Counted from the stretch's first letter, positions 1-11,641 are shown. The stretch: DNA of 64,000 bases from Daphnia carinata (GCF_022539665.2 NC_081337.1:1712679-1776678); one strand, 5' to 3'. Numbers and translations: made by a program. The notes: generated by a model from the sequence alone, not told the origin.

Positions 1-1294
1 ATTGCGTAAGCCTCTTTCTCTGTGGTTGACCACTTGGCCTCGCGGTCGTTCAAGTGTTTAGAGCTATACGCTATGACGACTTCCGTGCCGTCTGATTCAC
101 GGGGTTCCTGTACGTCGGACTACGCTAAATCCGCTGATTGAGGTAGAGTCTGAATCTGAGCCAAGACTGCTCCTATTCCGTATCCTGAAGCATCCATGTA
201 GATGATAAATTCGCGCATGAAATCTGGATAGCCTAGGATAGGTCTAGTTATGAGACAGTTCTTGATACAGTCAAAGGCGTCACTTTGTTCCTCTCCCCAT
301 TTTCACTCGGCTGATTTTCTCGTGAGCGCTGTCAATGGGTGGGCTTTATCAGCAAAAGCCTGGACGAATTTCCTGTAATAGCTAGCCAGACCTAAAAATG
401 AGCTCAGTTCTTTTACGTTTTTGGGAGCTGGGTAGTTGATGATTGCTTCTAACTTTTTCGTACTCGGTGTTATTCCTTTTTTCGAGACAATTTATCCTAC
501 CTCTTCTTTGAAAAATTTACATTTCTTCCTTTTTAACTTGAGCCCTGCGTCTTTAAGAAGCTTGAACACTGTTTCCAGATGTTTCACATGTTCTGTAATG
601 TTATTACTGAACACTATGATGTCATCGAGATAAACCAATGCGAATTTGAACAATGCCGATTTCAAGATTCCTCCGAAGACGCATTTCTCCATCTTTTTTG
701 GAGACCATTACAATTAACGCTGCAAATGAGCTGTGACTTTCCCTAATAATCTTGTTACTCAACATTACTTCTATTTTTGTTTTGACAAAAGTTGTAATGC
801 TTCTGGTGTCCTGCGCAATCGTTGAGTAATTGGGGCGCTGTATCCTATGTTAATGGTATGCTTTACAGCAATTGCTAGACCCAAATCTGATTCCTTTTCT
901 GCGAATGGTGCTTCGTGTTTTTCCAGTAGAATTTCGATTGTAATGCGTATCTGATCAGAGATGTTGGTCGTTTCACTTTCTTGGGTTGGTTTAATTCGTT
1001 TAGATTTCTTGTTATTGTCTGATTGGGAAAAAGATTCTAGGCTGCGATAATCTTCTTCTTTAAGGTCATTGTTGTCGTTATATTCTGTTGAACGGTCTAG
1101 GAGGAGTGGGTGCCTGCCTTACCAAACGTTAGGCTGTAGATGGGATGTATGTTCTTTCCAATGTTGTGTTCTATCCCAAAATGGTCGTAGCTGATCTGCC
1201 TGTTCCAGGTGTTAATTCTTACATTGTTGCTTGATAAAAAGTCCAATCTCAAGATACAATTTTCGTTCAGATTTCCCATTACATAGACATGATG
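1..1294 (-). pseudogene. pol: Ty3-A: protease-RT-RNase H remnant of a Ty3/Gypsy element
   Basis: Minus-strand Ty3/Gypsy pol, read from 1294 down to 1. The end of a retropepsin comes first (a CILRLDFL-like stretch, where families have ILGxDFL), then the pre-RT linker. RT follows with a VSKKDG-like stretch near 690-720 and the catalytic YLDD at 621-632. RNase H begins near 200 with a DASGYGIGAVLAQIQ segment. RT is internally deleted: only a few residues separate the KKDG region from the stretch leading to YLDD, where about 70 are normally present. Frames shift several times, so it is dead. The protease start is not lost but displaced to 21195-21535, on the far side of the DIRS insertion. The element continues beyond the left edge of the window. 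Confidence 0.85.
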
Positions 1295-1390
1295 ATTATA
1301 CATACGAAAGTAACTTACTTTCGACGTGTAGACGAGATCTATTTAGCTCTTTTAAAGATTTTCTTACCTCGCCCCCTGCAACCGCCCTCT
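1295..1390 (+). repeat. DIRS-B left inverted terminal repeat
   Basis: The outer unique edge is 1295-1325, itself a hairpin (CGAAAGTAA c TTACTTTCG). The core is 1326-1390. The core is identical over all 65 bp, inverted, to 21050-21114. The outer edge matches the inverted sequence at 20019-20049 at 29 of 31 positions. In DIRS elements these relations allow formation of a circular intermediate. Confidence 0.88.
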
Positions 1391-1419
1391 CCGATCAGAC
1401 GTCTTTTAGCTCTTGTCTA

Positions 1420-1755
1420 GACATGTCGCAAAATTTCCCTCGTTCGGGGCTAGGCCCACGTGCCCACACAGCACACTGCTGTCCTTTAGAAGACAATTTT
1501 TGGTCCTCATTGGACCACTAGGACGTACATAAGACGCGGCGAAATTCATAAATGACGTGTTTTGGCTGCCTTCTGCACATATAGATGTCCGGCAGAAACG
1601 GAGCCCGTGTGCGTCTTTTACCAGTCGTCCACAATGAGTTTAAGCGGTGAACTGGACCACTTAATAATAAAATATCAATAGATGCGTCTGTGGCTGGTAT
1701 CGAACTCGGGTCATCCGCACCACAGTCGGACGCTCTTTCCACTTGACCATACTAT
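1420..1755 (-). repeat. Possible tRNA-derived SINE inside the DIRS-B leader
   Basis: On the minus strand a tRNA-like head runs from about 1752 to 1690. It has an A-box-like TGGTCAAGTGGAAAGAG and a B-box-like GAGTTCGATACC near 1697-1709, spaced as in a tRNA. A short AT-rich stretch follows, then about 270 bp of non-coding sequence. This is the layout of an internally promoted (Pol III) SINE. The downstream end is a guess because no second copy is visible. The rest of 1391-2215 shows no gene. Confidence 0.4.
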
Positions 1756-2327
1756 ACTTACATAATCCACAATTTTCAAGCAATACAATAGAAACATAGA
1801 AAAATACTTCAGTTTTTTTCGACAACAGGTCACAAAAAAATTTTTTAAACATAAAGTTAAAGTCGAAATTAAGTTAGACCCTCGATCCTTTAAATGTAAT
1901 TATACAAATCAGGTTAAATTTTTTTAGATTTTGAAACTTAATCATGGTTTGTAAATATTTTAAGAAAATGAATTATTTGAGGTAATAGTCCTATCATAAC
2001 TAATGCTTGTTTTGAGCATTTTTTGTGCTAAATAAAATATATTTTTCTAACTCCCTCATTTCATGAAATTTACATATCAATTTACTTACTATTTTAGTTG
2101 CAAAGAATAAAATTTGAACATTCTACGTTTGAATTTCATGTATGTAAAAACTGGCAACAAAGGATTTGGCAAAATGTGGGACTAAAGAAGTCAGGAAAAG
2201 ATGTTGTGATTTTCCTTGACAACAACGGTCGCTGCAGCACATCTGTTAGCGCGCCTATATCGGTCCCATCCTGGTTGTCCTAGTGGGACGGATTTAGGAT
2301 GTCTTCTAGCTTACAATTGTTGTCTGG

Positions 2328-3611
2328 GTGGTGATTCGAGAAATTTTCGCAGCTATTATAACGACCAAGTTCCTACCAGTTACGAAGGTGATCGCCAGCG
2401 TGATCAGTTTTTTCAGGGATCGTGAGTTTAGAGAACGCTTGTGGCACGAGCGTCAGTTACAGCGTAATCAAAGCGACTTTCGTAGCAGATCGCCTAGAAG
2501 AAGACTGGACTATAGCTTGGCTGATGAATCATCTCAGTACTACGGTAGAAGTGATGTATACGGTCAACGGTACGACGCGTAGTTTGAGCCCCATCGGTAC
2601 ACCTCCGAATTTCACGACGATCCATATGCCTATACGATCGAGTACGATGCTATCTACGATGATGATAGGCAAGAAGTAACGGATGAGTGGTATGAAGAGG
2701 AGGAGACGGTGGAGCGAGGACGTTCATGGCGCCCCGGGTGCGCTGAAGAGCTACCGACCGAAGTATTAACAAGTACGCCAGGTACGGAAGTGATGGGTGC
2801 AATTTTACCAACGCCGCCTTCCCCACAACCGCTAGAAGAGGCATCTCGAGATCCGACATCGTTTTCCGCGGCCGTTATTCCTAAAGAAATCTGCCGCGAG
2901 ATTGCATCGCTCTTAGCGGTTGGGGTTTCGACGGATCAGTCAAAGTTAGTGTCAAGAGAATTTCCGTTGCTCTTTGAGGAGGAAGGTTTTTCTCTTAAAC
3001 CCCCGAAGTTAGATGGGTGGATGAGCAGGCGCGCGAAAGAGAAGAACGTCCTTAAAACAGTCAACTCAATGGAGGAGACCATAGTGAAAACTCAGCTGAA
3101 AATTATGGACATCGGCCCACCATTGATCGACTTATACGCGCGGGTGTCAGCTACACCGGACGATACAACAGCAGGTGTTCGCGTACGCCGTTCATTGCAA
3201 GCAGCCTTACAGCAGTAGGGTAGAGCTTTTGCGCACATTTCAAGAAAGCGCCGAGAATCAGTAGTCAGCACCACAGACCCTAGGGTTGGCTATTTGCTGA
3301 AAGACGAATCCATTTTCACTGCCGGGAAGGAGGCCCGCGAGCAACTTTTCACCGGTGAGTTTCTGAGCCTCATGCTTAAGGAAGCAAGCCAAGATGAGAC
3401 TCTAGCAAAGCGGAATCAAGCGGCAGCTGCCGCTTCCCGGGGAAGAACAAGCCCGGTTAGGATGGTTCGCTACAGCCAATTCGTCGACAATCTGGCCCAC
3501 GTGATTATGGAGACGATTCGCATCCAGCGGTTCGAAACACGGGCAGAGGGAGAAACGATCCGAGAGGTAGCCACGGGCGCGGTAGCTCCAGAGGAAGGTG
3601 TGAATTATTAA
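2328..3611 (+). pseudogene. gag: DIRS-B Gag-like ORF with two in-frame TAG codons
   Basis: One reading frame stays open from 2328 to 3611 except for TAG at 2580-2582 and 3216-3218. The product is arginine-rich at the N terminus (RSRSPRRR), then acidic. A helical DIRS-Gag-like part follows, containing a KLDGWMSRRAK stretch and the ISRKRRESV stretch just after the second TAG. DIRS Gag is poorly conserved, so the assignment rests on position and on these motifs upstream of the DIRS RT. Both interruptions are amber codons. They could be point mutations from glutamine codons or, less likely, readthrough sites. The start at 2328 is uncertain; ATG at 2709 is an alternative. Confidence 0.7.
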
Positions 3612-3655
3612 GACCTCAGGTTTCTTTTTCCCTAGCTATTCCCGTCCTTAAAGCA

Positions 3656-5324
3656 GTGGAAATCGGCGCTAGATTTCGTTATTTTTCGGAAAAATGGGCA
3701 TCGATTACTAACGACCCTTGGGTGCTCGATACAGTAGCTACCGGCGTAAAACTGAATTTTATTTCGCCTCCGTTGCAGCACTTTCCTCCACATCCCGTAG
3801 TTATGTCAGAAGAGATGCAGGCGGTTTGCGACGCCGAAGTAGTTAACCTGCTAAGCAAACAAGCTATTTCCGAAGTTGCGGATAATTCAGAGGGTTTTGT
3901 GTGTTCGTTCCTTTGCGTGCCAAAGAAGGCTGGGGGATTTCGACCGATCGTGAATTTAAAGCCCGTTAACAAGTTCATAGAATACCAACATTTTAAGATG
4001 GAGAGCTTGGAAACCGTCCGGTTTCTCGTCAGGGAAGAGGACTTGTTCATTAAGTTAGACCTCAAGGACGCATACTTGACAGTAACGGTGCATATTTCTC
4101 ACTAAAAGTACCTGCGCTTTGCATGGAAGGGGCGTATTTATCAGTTTTGTTGCATGACTTTCGGCCTTTCCCCTGCCCCTCGGATATTTACGAAACTACT
4201 GAGGGTGGTGGTAGCCTTTCTGAGACGACAAGGTCTCGGATTGGTTAGTTTTCTAGACGATATTCTACTTTTGAACATTTCGGAGGGGGGGGGTTCGCAC
4301 TGATCTTACGAAAACCTTGAGTCTTTTGCAAGCCTTAGGTTTTTTGATTAATTGGAAAAAATCAATAGTCGTCCCCACCCAAATAATTGAGTACTTAGAT
4401 ATGATTGTTGATTCTGTCAAAATGTCATTCGCGCTGCCCGGTACCAAGGTTCGGGAGGTGAAAAGACTATGTGAGGACGCATTGGGCGCCAAACAGGTAT
4501 CCTTACGCAAGGTGGCTTCCGTTTTAGGAAATTTCACGTGGACTATTCCAACCATTCCTTTTGCCCAGTCTCACTATAGAAGCATGCAGCGCTTTTATCT
4601 ATTAGAATCCAAGAAGGCGAACGATGATCTCAGTAGCAAATGCAAGTTGTCGTCTGAGGCGGAAGCCGACTTAAAATGGTGGATGGCGAATTTGGAACTA
4701 ACAAATGGGAAGGTATTCTTTCCACGAAAACCCGATATTGAAATATGTTCGGACGCTTCACTATCCGGGTGGGGGGCTGTATGTAATGGAGTTACAACTC
4801 AGGTCCCGTGGACGGTTGATCAACTGAACTTACACATCAATTGCCTGGAACTTTTAGGCGCCTTCTACGCGCTACAATCGTTCGTTGGAGCATCATATGA
4901 TCTCTCGGTTAGAATGTTTCTTGATAATTCTACCGCGGTATGCTACATTAATAAAGGGGGAGGAACCAGATCAGTCGAGATCACTGCCATGGCTAAGTTA
5001 CTTACAAATTTTTGTGAGCAACGAAGATGCTCGGTTGAAGCGGTTTATTTAGCAGGCATTCTAAACGTAGATGCGGATAGAGAATCCCGATCCACCCCCG
5101 ACACGAGCGATTGGATGCTAAGTCGACAGGTTTTCAACGATCTAAGTAAGATTTGGCCGATGGATGTCGATCTATTCGGGTCGTCCTGGAATACGCAGTC
5201 GACTCGCTTCGTCTCTTGGCGGCCTCAATCTGGTTGCATGGCGGTTAACGCTTTTTCGGTAAACTGGAACGATTTCGTGGGTTACGTTTTCCCCCCCTTT
5301 CTCCATGATTCCGAAATGTCTTGA
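3656..5324 (+). pseudogene. DIRS-B reverse transcriptase / RNase H
   Basis: The start is typical of DIRS RT: GARFRYFSEKW and TNDPWVLDTV, then KKAGGFRPIVNLKPVN and IKLDLKDAYL. A TAA at 4103-4105 interrupts the frame just after the palm aspartate region. The same frame goes on through FGLSPAPRIF to the active-site FLDDILLL near 4250-4275. A run of nine G at 4282-4290 then shifts the frame. The second part (4317-5324) carries the thumb, then RNase H with CSDASLSGWGAV, ELLGAFYALQ and FLDNSTAVCYIN. The role would be copying the RNA genome. Frames decay again in 5325-5671, where a shifted QPWYPVLLERV-like stretch can still be read. Confidence 0.88.
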
Positions 5325-5671
5325 GAAAATCAGGAGAGAGGAAGCTAATGTTGTAATGATTTGTCCAGTGTAGCCGGCACAGCCCTGGTATCCAGTTCTT
5401 TTGGAGCGGGTGTGCGAAACACCGCGTCTTCTGCGTCAAACCAGCAGCCTATTGGTGTCAGAGAAAGGCGATACCCACCTTCTACTAGTATCAGGCGCAC
5501 TCCAATTAGCCGCATGGAAATTGTCCGGAGTTCCGAAATAAAAGAGGGTAAGGCTTTTCGGACTCATCAAACGACCTCCTCGTGGCCGGCAATCGTGCAT
5601 CAACCCTTTCAACCTACGAGTCTGCGTGACGGACTTGGGAAGATTGGTGTTTTCAACGGGATGAAAATCCC

Positions 5672-6176
5672 TTGTCAACTACTTTAATCTTCATACTCGA
5701 ATTCCTGACGGAGCTTTATTCAACCGGAAAATCGTACAGCACGATAAACGTGCATCAGTCGATGCTGTCTAGAACACACCCGCTTATCGATGGCCAATCG
5801 ATCGGCTCACATCCGCTTGTTAGGAATTTACTGAATGGTTGCTACAATTTAAATCCACCGAAACCTAAATACAATTCGTCGTGGGACCCCGATGTGGTCA
5901 TAGTCTATGTGGCATCCCTGGGAGAAAACCAGTCGCTATCCTTACCCATGTTATCCCGTAAGACAGCGGTTTTACTGGCCTTGGCGTCGCTTCTTCGGGT
6001 TTCTGAACTAGCTTCTATTAACTTGTCGTCCGTCACGTTCTCAAATAACAGTATGAGTTTCTCGTTGTTAAAGCCATGGAAGGCCCAGCACAGCGGACCC
6101 TTGCAATCGATTCTTATTCCGTCTTTGCTAGACCCCGGTTGTTGCCCAGTAGAAGCCGCCAGGTCGTACATCGAAG
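5672..6176 (+). pseudogene. DIRS-B tyrosine recombinase, N-terminal half (split by Ty3-C)
   Basis: The first part has a helical core-binding-like region (YSTGKSYSTINVHQSMLSR, then LNGCYNLNPPKPKY). The first catalytic motif follows, with RKTAVLLALASLLRVSELASI carrying the conserved Arg. The frame is interrupted at 6176 by the Ty3-C LTR and resumes at 19664. Reading across the GAAG target site without the insertion keeps the frame. Tyrosine recombinases replace the DDE integrase in DIRS elements and integrate a circular DNA copy. Confidence 0.87.
6173..6176. repeat. Target-site duplication GAAG, left copy
   Basis: GAAG directly precedes the left Ty3-C LTR and recurs directly after the right LTR at 19664-19667. 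Four base pairs is usual for Ty3/Gypsy integrases. Confidence 0.85.
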
Positions 6177-6913
6177 TGTATAGCATCTTCCCGTGTGGGA
6201 AGATGGACTTTACGGATTAAGACAATAAATGTAAATTGAACTCGAGGCGTTTTACCCACAATGACGTATGCGTTTATTGTAAGCTAAGACATAAGAATTA
6301 AAAAGGTAAGAGAACAAAAGATAAGAAGAAACATTCGGGAAAACAGTTAAAAGAAAGAACAAATAGACGGGGGGTCTTACCGTGAACTCGAGGAACGAGT
6401 GAAAGAATGGAAGAAAACGACACAAGGCGAACTTGGATTTCAGCTTCCACACGAGCGATACACAGCAAGAGTTCAGATTCGTAAGAATCTGACAATCAAT
6501 GTCCGGGACAGCTCGGGACAAGAACGAATTCTAACTCAAAGTTTAGGCAAGGAAACATTAAGCAAGACACAATACTACTCAATAAAGCGGGGAAGATTGA
6601 CTTAAGGCGACTATTTGGCACGGCTGCAACTACTTGTCTGATTTTCGTCAACTGCTAGGTTTATCACGAAACTTTGCATACTGCAAAAGTGGCGTGATTG
6701 GGCGGAGCTTGTGCATTCACGCGGCAGCCAATTAAACGATGCCGTTTGATGTGGCGTGATGTTGAGGGCGTATCGTCTGCGTGAGTCAGCTGCAGGTGTT
6801 CATTTGGGTCAGCTGCACTGCGTATATAGTGTTGCAATTGCCATGTCCAGACTTGCGTTTACTACTGAAGCAAATTGAGAAAAAGTTAAAGTAATATGTT
6901 CGGCTTCGTTACA
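6177..6913 (-). repeat. Ty3-C 3' LTR (737 bp)
   Basis: In element orientation it begins TGTAACGAAGCC and ends in TACA. It matches 19025-19663 nearly throughout. It contains about 90 bp (roughly 6736-6826) missing from the other copy, including a direct GTCAGCTGCA-type repeat near the TATATA at 6824-6829. A few single-base differences are also present. Confidence 0.92.
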
Positions 6914-6925
6914 TCACTCCCGGCG
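6914..6925 (-). promoter_or_regulatory. Ty3-C polypurine tract
   Basis: In element orientation the sequence GCCGGGAGTGA lies directly before the LTR start TGTAACG. It is a short, imperfect purine run in the position where plus-strand DNA synthesis is primed. Confidence 0.6.
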
Positions 6926-6946
6926 GCGTGAGATTACGTCCCGTAA

Positions 6947-8642
6947 TCAGAGTTGATGCATCGGAATCGATTCGGGAGCCACAGGTCTTGGATCATCGGA
7001 AGGGCGGCAGCATACAGCCCAAATGAGTGAAAAAAGACCGCAGGCGTAACATATGCGTAAGAAGAGAAGCACTAAAAGACATAATATGCCGATGAAGAAG
7101 TAATTTGTGATGGTGTCCCACCAAGATGTATATGTTCCGACACTAGCCGATGTCACTAAGACATTCGATGCACTGTATTTGTGGCGTAAGGCAAATTCAG
7201 GGGAGGATGTTCATTAATCGCGGCGGCTATATCGGCCATAATGTTCATATGATTTAGCATATTGTCGGTATATGCCGGGTTGCTTCGATGTTCGTAGTCG
7301 AAGAATTCTACATTTTCATACCGAAAAGAATGCGCAAGCGTCTGTTCCGGTAATACAATGTTTGCTTCAATAGGTAACCAGGTTTCGTTACGGTAGGCAT
7401 AAGGTTTGTCGTTAAAATTAACAAAACCATTAGTCCAGTAACAAGGGGAATATTCACAAGTTCCCATCCGTCAAGATTAATAGTGTAATTTTGAAATTTC
7501 GGTTGCGGTCCGCAAGATGTCAGTATAGTCTCAAATGTAACATTTAAAGCCTTACATTGAATCAGCACAACCGTTTTTCCAAAGGCTTGTAATTTTGTGC
7601 ACTGTGGTAAATTTAACTGCGAAGCTGCTAACCATCCGTTATATTGAGCAGTTGTAACAGCCCTTTCGTGTTTGGCGTGGCGAGCCTCACATTGCATTAG
7701 TCGAATTTGTCTTGCCAATTCATTTTCATGATCGGTAAGTTGGTCTCGAATATATTGTATATTCGCGGGTACGTTTAGATTTTCGTCGGTAGATGGCGCT
7801 GGGGTCTCCAAAGTGGCTGTTAAATTTTCCATGATGGCCGCCGTCGAAACGGTGAGTTTTGATTGGCCGATGATCTCAAACGACGAAGTTTTATTGGTGC
7901 ATTCGTTTTGTAGGGAGGCACAGCGTTGTATAGGCGTCAAATGAAAATCAAGTTGTTGGGCGTCATCTTGGAGCCTGAAAAGTATTTCGTCACCCGGTAG
8001 ACGGACCAGTATACCCATTCCATCTTCCACTAGTCGGGTTTTCGGTTTAGTCTTCTGTGTATAGGTTTTATCCCAAATCAGTGTTAAGTGATTGTGTGAT
8101 AAATTTCCAGTCGTGGCGGAAGCTGTTCCGATCGGAGTTGTAAAATCGGCGTCTTCGTGTTGCTGAAAAAGTAGCACTTTCTCCAGAACACAGTTTATAA
8201 TTTCAGAATCAATTGTTTGTAACCAATATCCGAAAATGTCAGGTTCGCGATCAAATACAAATTTATCGTCTGAAAAAGTCATCCGATTTTCGTCACAACG
8301 TTTATGGTTAATCATTTCTTTACACTCGGCGGGTGAAGTGTCAATCGAAATTTTATCCGGCACTACCACTAGTTGACCGAAAAAGTTCATGGTGATGCGC
8401 CGTATATTCTTCCATCTTGCGCAAATATATCCGGGAAATTTAGCCGCGGCACGTTCTTCGCTATAAATCGCGTATTTCACCTTCACGGCCTTATTATCGG
8501 GCGCAATTGCTTGACAGTTATCGTCGGAGAATTGGAGTATCCCCGCCTTTAATGGTTCGGAACAGTCGCATACGGTTGTTTGAAATGCCTGTGGGTGTAA
8601 CCCGTAAAGGCATAGCAACAGTATGAATGGAATCAGCGACAT
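6947..8642 (-). pseudogene. env: Ty3-C env-like glycoprotein, broken by two frameshifts
   Basis: The longest piece (from 8642, reaching 7308; genuine to about 7470) starts with a signal peptide (MSLIPFILLLCLYGLHP). It continues as a cysteine-rich ectodomain with N-glycosylation sites such as NLTA, NKTS and NYTI. A second frame (7467-7156) continues it with CEYSPCYWTNGFVNF and a NETW site. A third frame (down to 6947) supplies the membrane span FFIGILCLLVLLFLRICYACG and a short basic/proline tail. The layout is that of a type I viral envelope protein. I see no clear furin site. The late cysteine-rich block reminds me of chuvirus/mononegavirus-type glycoproteins captured by arthropod retroelements, but this is weak recollection. 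The breaks make this copy non-functional. Confidence 0.78.
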
Positions 8643-9823
8643 TTTCTATAGAGGGCAACATATAGTAAACATTACAGTCAATATCAAACAGAGGAAGGTA
8701 TAGATAAAAGCATCACACATCATCACGTGGGTTTCTTAAAACTAGGGGAGTAATATAAAAGAGAAGGTAAAATAATAAGCAAAAGCGGAAAAGTATATAT
8801 GACGGCAATCGAAAAAGGTCAACGCTCTCCCGTCGACCTTTAAACAGTTGCCGATGGTCGCGAGCGAGTAAAAATACGCATATAAGGCATAGAAAAACGC
8901 GTTTTATCGGGTATACAGGGGAATATGTTTATGTCATAACTGGTGTCATTAGGAAGAGGAAAAGACAATCTCAATGATGCCGAAGAAAATTCTCGAAAAT
9001 AATGAATCGTTTAAATAGGAGGATAAAAAGATGCAGGTTACAATTTAAAGACGAAAAGGCACATAGGGACCACGTTCAATTAGTTAAACAAAGGGCGTAT
9101 ACAGATAGGGTAAAAGGCAAGTGAAACACGAGCAGACATTCGTTATCTATTATCAAAAAAATAAACGACGTGAGATTTAGGTTTTTATTTTCTAAGTCCA
9201 ACACATGAGAAATGGTATGGGGAAAGAAATAAAATGGCGCTAAAAAGGGGAACGAACATCTGGAGGGAAAAGAAAACGGCTTGTGCGAGACAAGGGACAT
9301 TTGTCGCAGACACAAGAGGTTGGGGTAAAATAGGCGTAAATTTCTTTTGAAATATACGTAGGCTTATGGGGTGTATGGACTATTGTCTCTATTTATTTTT
9401 TTTTCTTATATATATATATACGAAGACCAAATGGAGAAGGAAAAATAGGGAAAAGACTTTGTTAACGAATTTCAAGAAAACCTACGGCAAGAAGGGAATA
9501 TCGCGGCACAAAGGAAAGGACAAACAAATTTAGAATTGGACTTAGACAATTTACTGAAAGTAGGGCATAGAGCTAACGCGGAAAATTGCTTTGATATTTT
9601 TCTCTAGGTGTAAGTATATGCGTTTTTGTAGTTTTCCGTTACTCCTACCCCTTCTCTTTCTTTTGCCTGACTCTAGCTAGTGGGTTAGTTCATATATAGA
9701 GATATATATGAACAAGGGCAAGTAACTAGTTTTTTGTCTGATTTATTTGTTGAGGGCAAGAACGGGTACAAAACAGGCATGAGAGAATGAATGAAATGTA
9801 AATGCAAAGGTCTTCCTTTTTTT
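8643..9823. other. Ty3-C internal non-coding spacer
   Basis: There is no credible gene between env and the next accessory ORF. The sequence is purine-rich on the plus strand. It has a short (TA)n tract near 9407-9420 and a small palindrome TTCATATAT...ATATATGAA near 9689-9712. It could hold a splice acceptor or internal promoter for env, but none can be assigned. Confidence 0.5.
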
Positions 9824-10225
9824 TCAATTTTCTTCTTGCGATGATGGGCGGCGATTTGCAGGGTCCAAATCGAGAACTGCTTCGTAAACTTCTGTGGCCC
9901 TCTGCCAGTCTTGATGTTCGATTAGCTGGACGAGTTCCTCCGTCCGAGATTTTGTGAGCCGAGCTACTCTCCAGCGGTTCTGGAGATGGTGTTCCATATC
10001 CATCAGCCGCCTTCGGAACGGTCGTTGATTGTCGATGGAGTTTCTTCTGCAGGCTGCGCTTACGGCCCGGTCGACGTCTTCTTTTGTCGAAGTGGTGCTG
10101 GTAGCTTCTTGGATTACTATGTTTTCCCCGGTTTTATGATTGCGGCGAACGCGTTCGATCTGGGGTATCTGTGGCCGACGGAAGTTGTTCGCAGCCATTT
10201 TAGATCGATTGTGGGTCGGCTTCAC
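9824..10225 (-). CDS. Ty3-C accessory ORF Z (133 aa), single TPR-like motif
   Basis: An intact 133-codon frame lies between integrase and env. The N-terminal half is basic. The C-terminal part (about residues 90-130) reads as two helices with the pattern EDW/QDW..A..VYEAVLDLDPAN, which fits the second half of a tetratricopeptide repeat (Ala20, aromatic24, Pro32). The same pattern occurs in the ORF at 11642-12076, so the two are likely paralogues from a duplication. Known Ty3/Gypsy elements do not usually carry such a gene. Function is unknown; a small adaptor is a guess. Confidence 0.55.
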   Translation of the reverse strand: MKPTHNRSKMAANNFRRPQIPQIERVRRNHKTGENIVIQEATSTTSTKEDVDRAVSAACRRNSIDNQRPFRRRLMDMEHHLQNRWRVARLTKSRTEELVQLIEHQDWQRATEVYEAVLDLDPANRRPSSQEEN

Positions 10226-11641
10226 TCTTTAGCTCCTGGTCTGTAGCGTTGATGAGTTGCGAGTGTGGTCCCGACGTTCGAGACGTATTGACTTATATAA
10301 TCAAGCCTTCCACTTGTAGTTTCCAGCTTCCTTTCTTTTTTTTGTTAAAAGTTCGAGTTCAACACTAAGTCCCTCGAGGTGTCACTCGATTGTTTCAACA
10401 GGTGTCAGTTTTCTTTAGTGTTGTCAGGAGGGGAATTATTTATTGCTGTGTAGGGTCGGATAGCCTTCTTCCAAGGGCACCCAACGGTTCGTTTTTCTTT
10501 CGTTTCGTTTTAAAATTTAGATTTCTACTTTTATCAAATGGAGATAGGGAAAGAAGAAAAAGTGAAAGAAGAAATGAAGAAGCGTAGTGTTTCCCCTAGT
10601 GAGTTAATTAGGCATAAATTGTGTATATCAACTTGTGAGGGATTCGGTATATGGGCGTTGGCGGTATGGCGTAATGCTATAGCTTCTGACTGTCACTCGG
10701 AAGCCTTAATTTCGAATCACGTCGTGACCTTGACTAAGAAAATTACTGGTAGATTCCTCTGGAGTTGTTGAGGTTGACTAATTCCTAATTACTATTCTGT
10801 GGGTGGATTAACAATAAATGTTAAAATTTTATTTATCCTGTTTCGAATTTTCGAATAACGCTGGGTATTGAATTCGGTATTCCATATGGCTATATGGTTC
10901 ATCGATATAGCCCTCGACCACGGCTCGGAAGTCTAAGGTTCAAACCACGCTGTGATCATGACTAAAAATCTTACTGGTAGATACCGCAAGAGTTGCGAAG
11001 CTGATTAATTCATAACTATTTTACTGCGATTGAATTTTTATTAAATATTTTAAGTTTCTGGTTTGGGTTGAAATGGTTTTGATATATAAGATGGGGTGAA
11101 TATATGTCTAAACGCCATAGCGACACAGCTTTCGACCAACACTCGGGAGTCTCGGGTTCGAGCCTCGGCCCAGCCGTCATCGCAAACTCTAAATTGGAAT
11201 ATTTCTCTTTTAATTTTTTTTTTCTTTCTGTGCTTTCTAAAAATTAGAGTTGTGAAAAGCTTTGAGGGTCTTAGGTTTAGGCCTTGCCTCGGCTATTTTT
11301 GAAATACCCCTAAATCGATATGTTTTTGTTCTAAATGCTTTTATTTTTGTCTATCTTATATTTCCCTTTTTTTTTTCATTCGCCTGTTTCATAGCGTTCC
11401 TTTATCTTAAATTTCGTCTTAAATAGTAATATAATGAAAGGTCGGCGGAGTTTCTATGCATCCTACTGTGTTTATTCTATTTATGTTTGAGTAGAGAATA
11501 TAATGAGAAGAGGGAAACAAAATTTGTGAGAGTCCTATTCTATGGGGAATAAGCACATGTTTCTACTGGGGTGAGAGTAAATAAGGGGAAAGAAAAAAAA
11601 ATGTCTTGTTGGTGGTCCTGATCTTTTCGTTTTCCGTTGTC
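10226..11641. other. Ty3-C internal non-coding region
   Basis: No gene is visible on either strand beyond short random frames. The middle carries the three tRNA-like units annotated separately. The rest is T-rich on the plus strand (for example around 11208-11370). Confidence 0.5.
10640..11205 (+). repeat. Three tandem, diverged tRNA-like (SINE-like) units
   Basis: Copies 1 (10640-10799) and 2 (10871-11029) align along their length. They share ATTCGGTAT at the start, GCTCGGAAGTCT/ACTCGGAAGCCT, TTACTGGTAGAT and a G(A/G)TTNACTAATTC-like tail. Unit 3 (about 11095-11205) has the best preserved B box, GGGTTCGAGCC at 11154-11164, behind an A-box-like ATAGCGACACAGC. Copy 2 keeps GGTTCAAACC and copy 1 has a decayed TTTCGAATC. 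All lie on the strand opposite to Ty3-C. They look like a tRNA-derived SINE amplified in tandem inside the element, or a repeated Pol III promoter. Confidence 0.55.

Noticed and set aside
1690-1752. Functional tRNA gene
   Set aside because: Only A- and B-box-like sequences are present; no convincing acceptor stem or cloverleaf could be drawn, so SINE-like is preferred.
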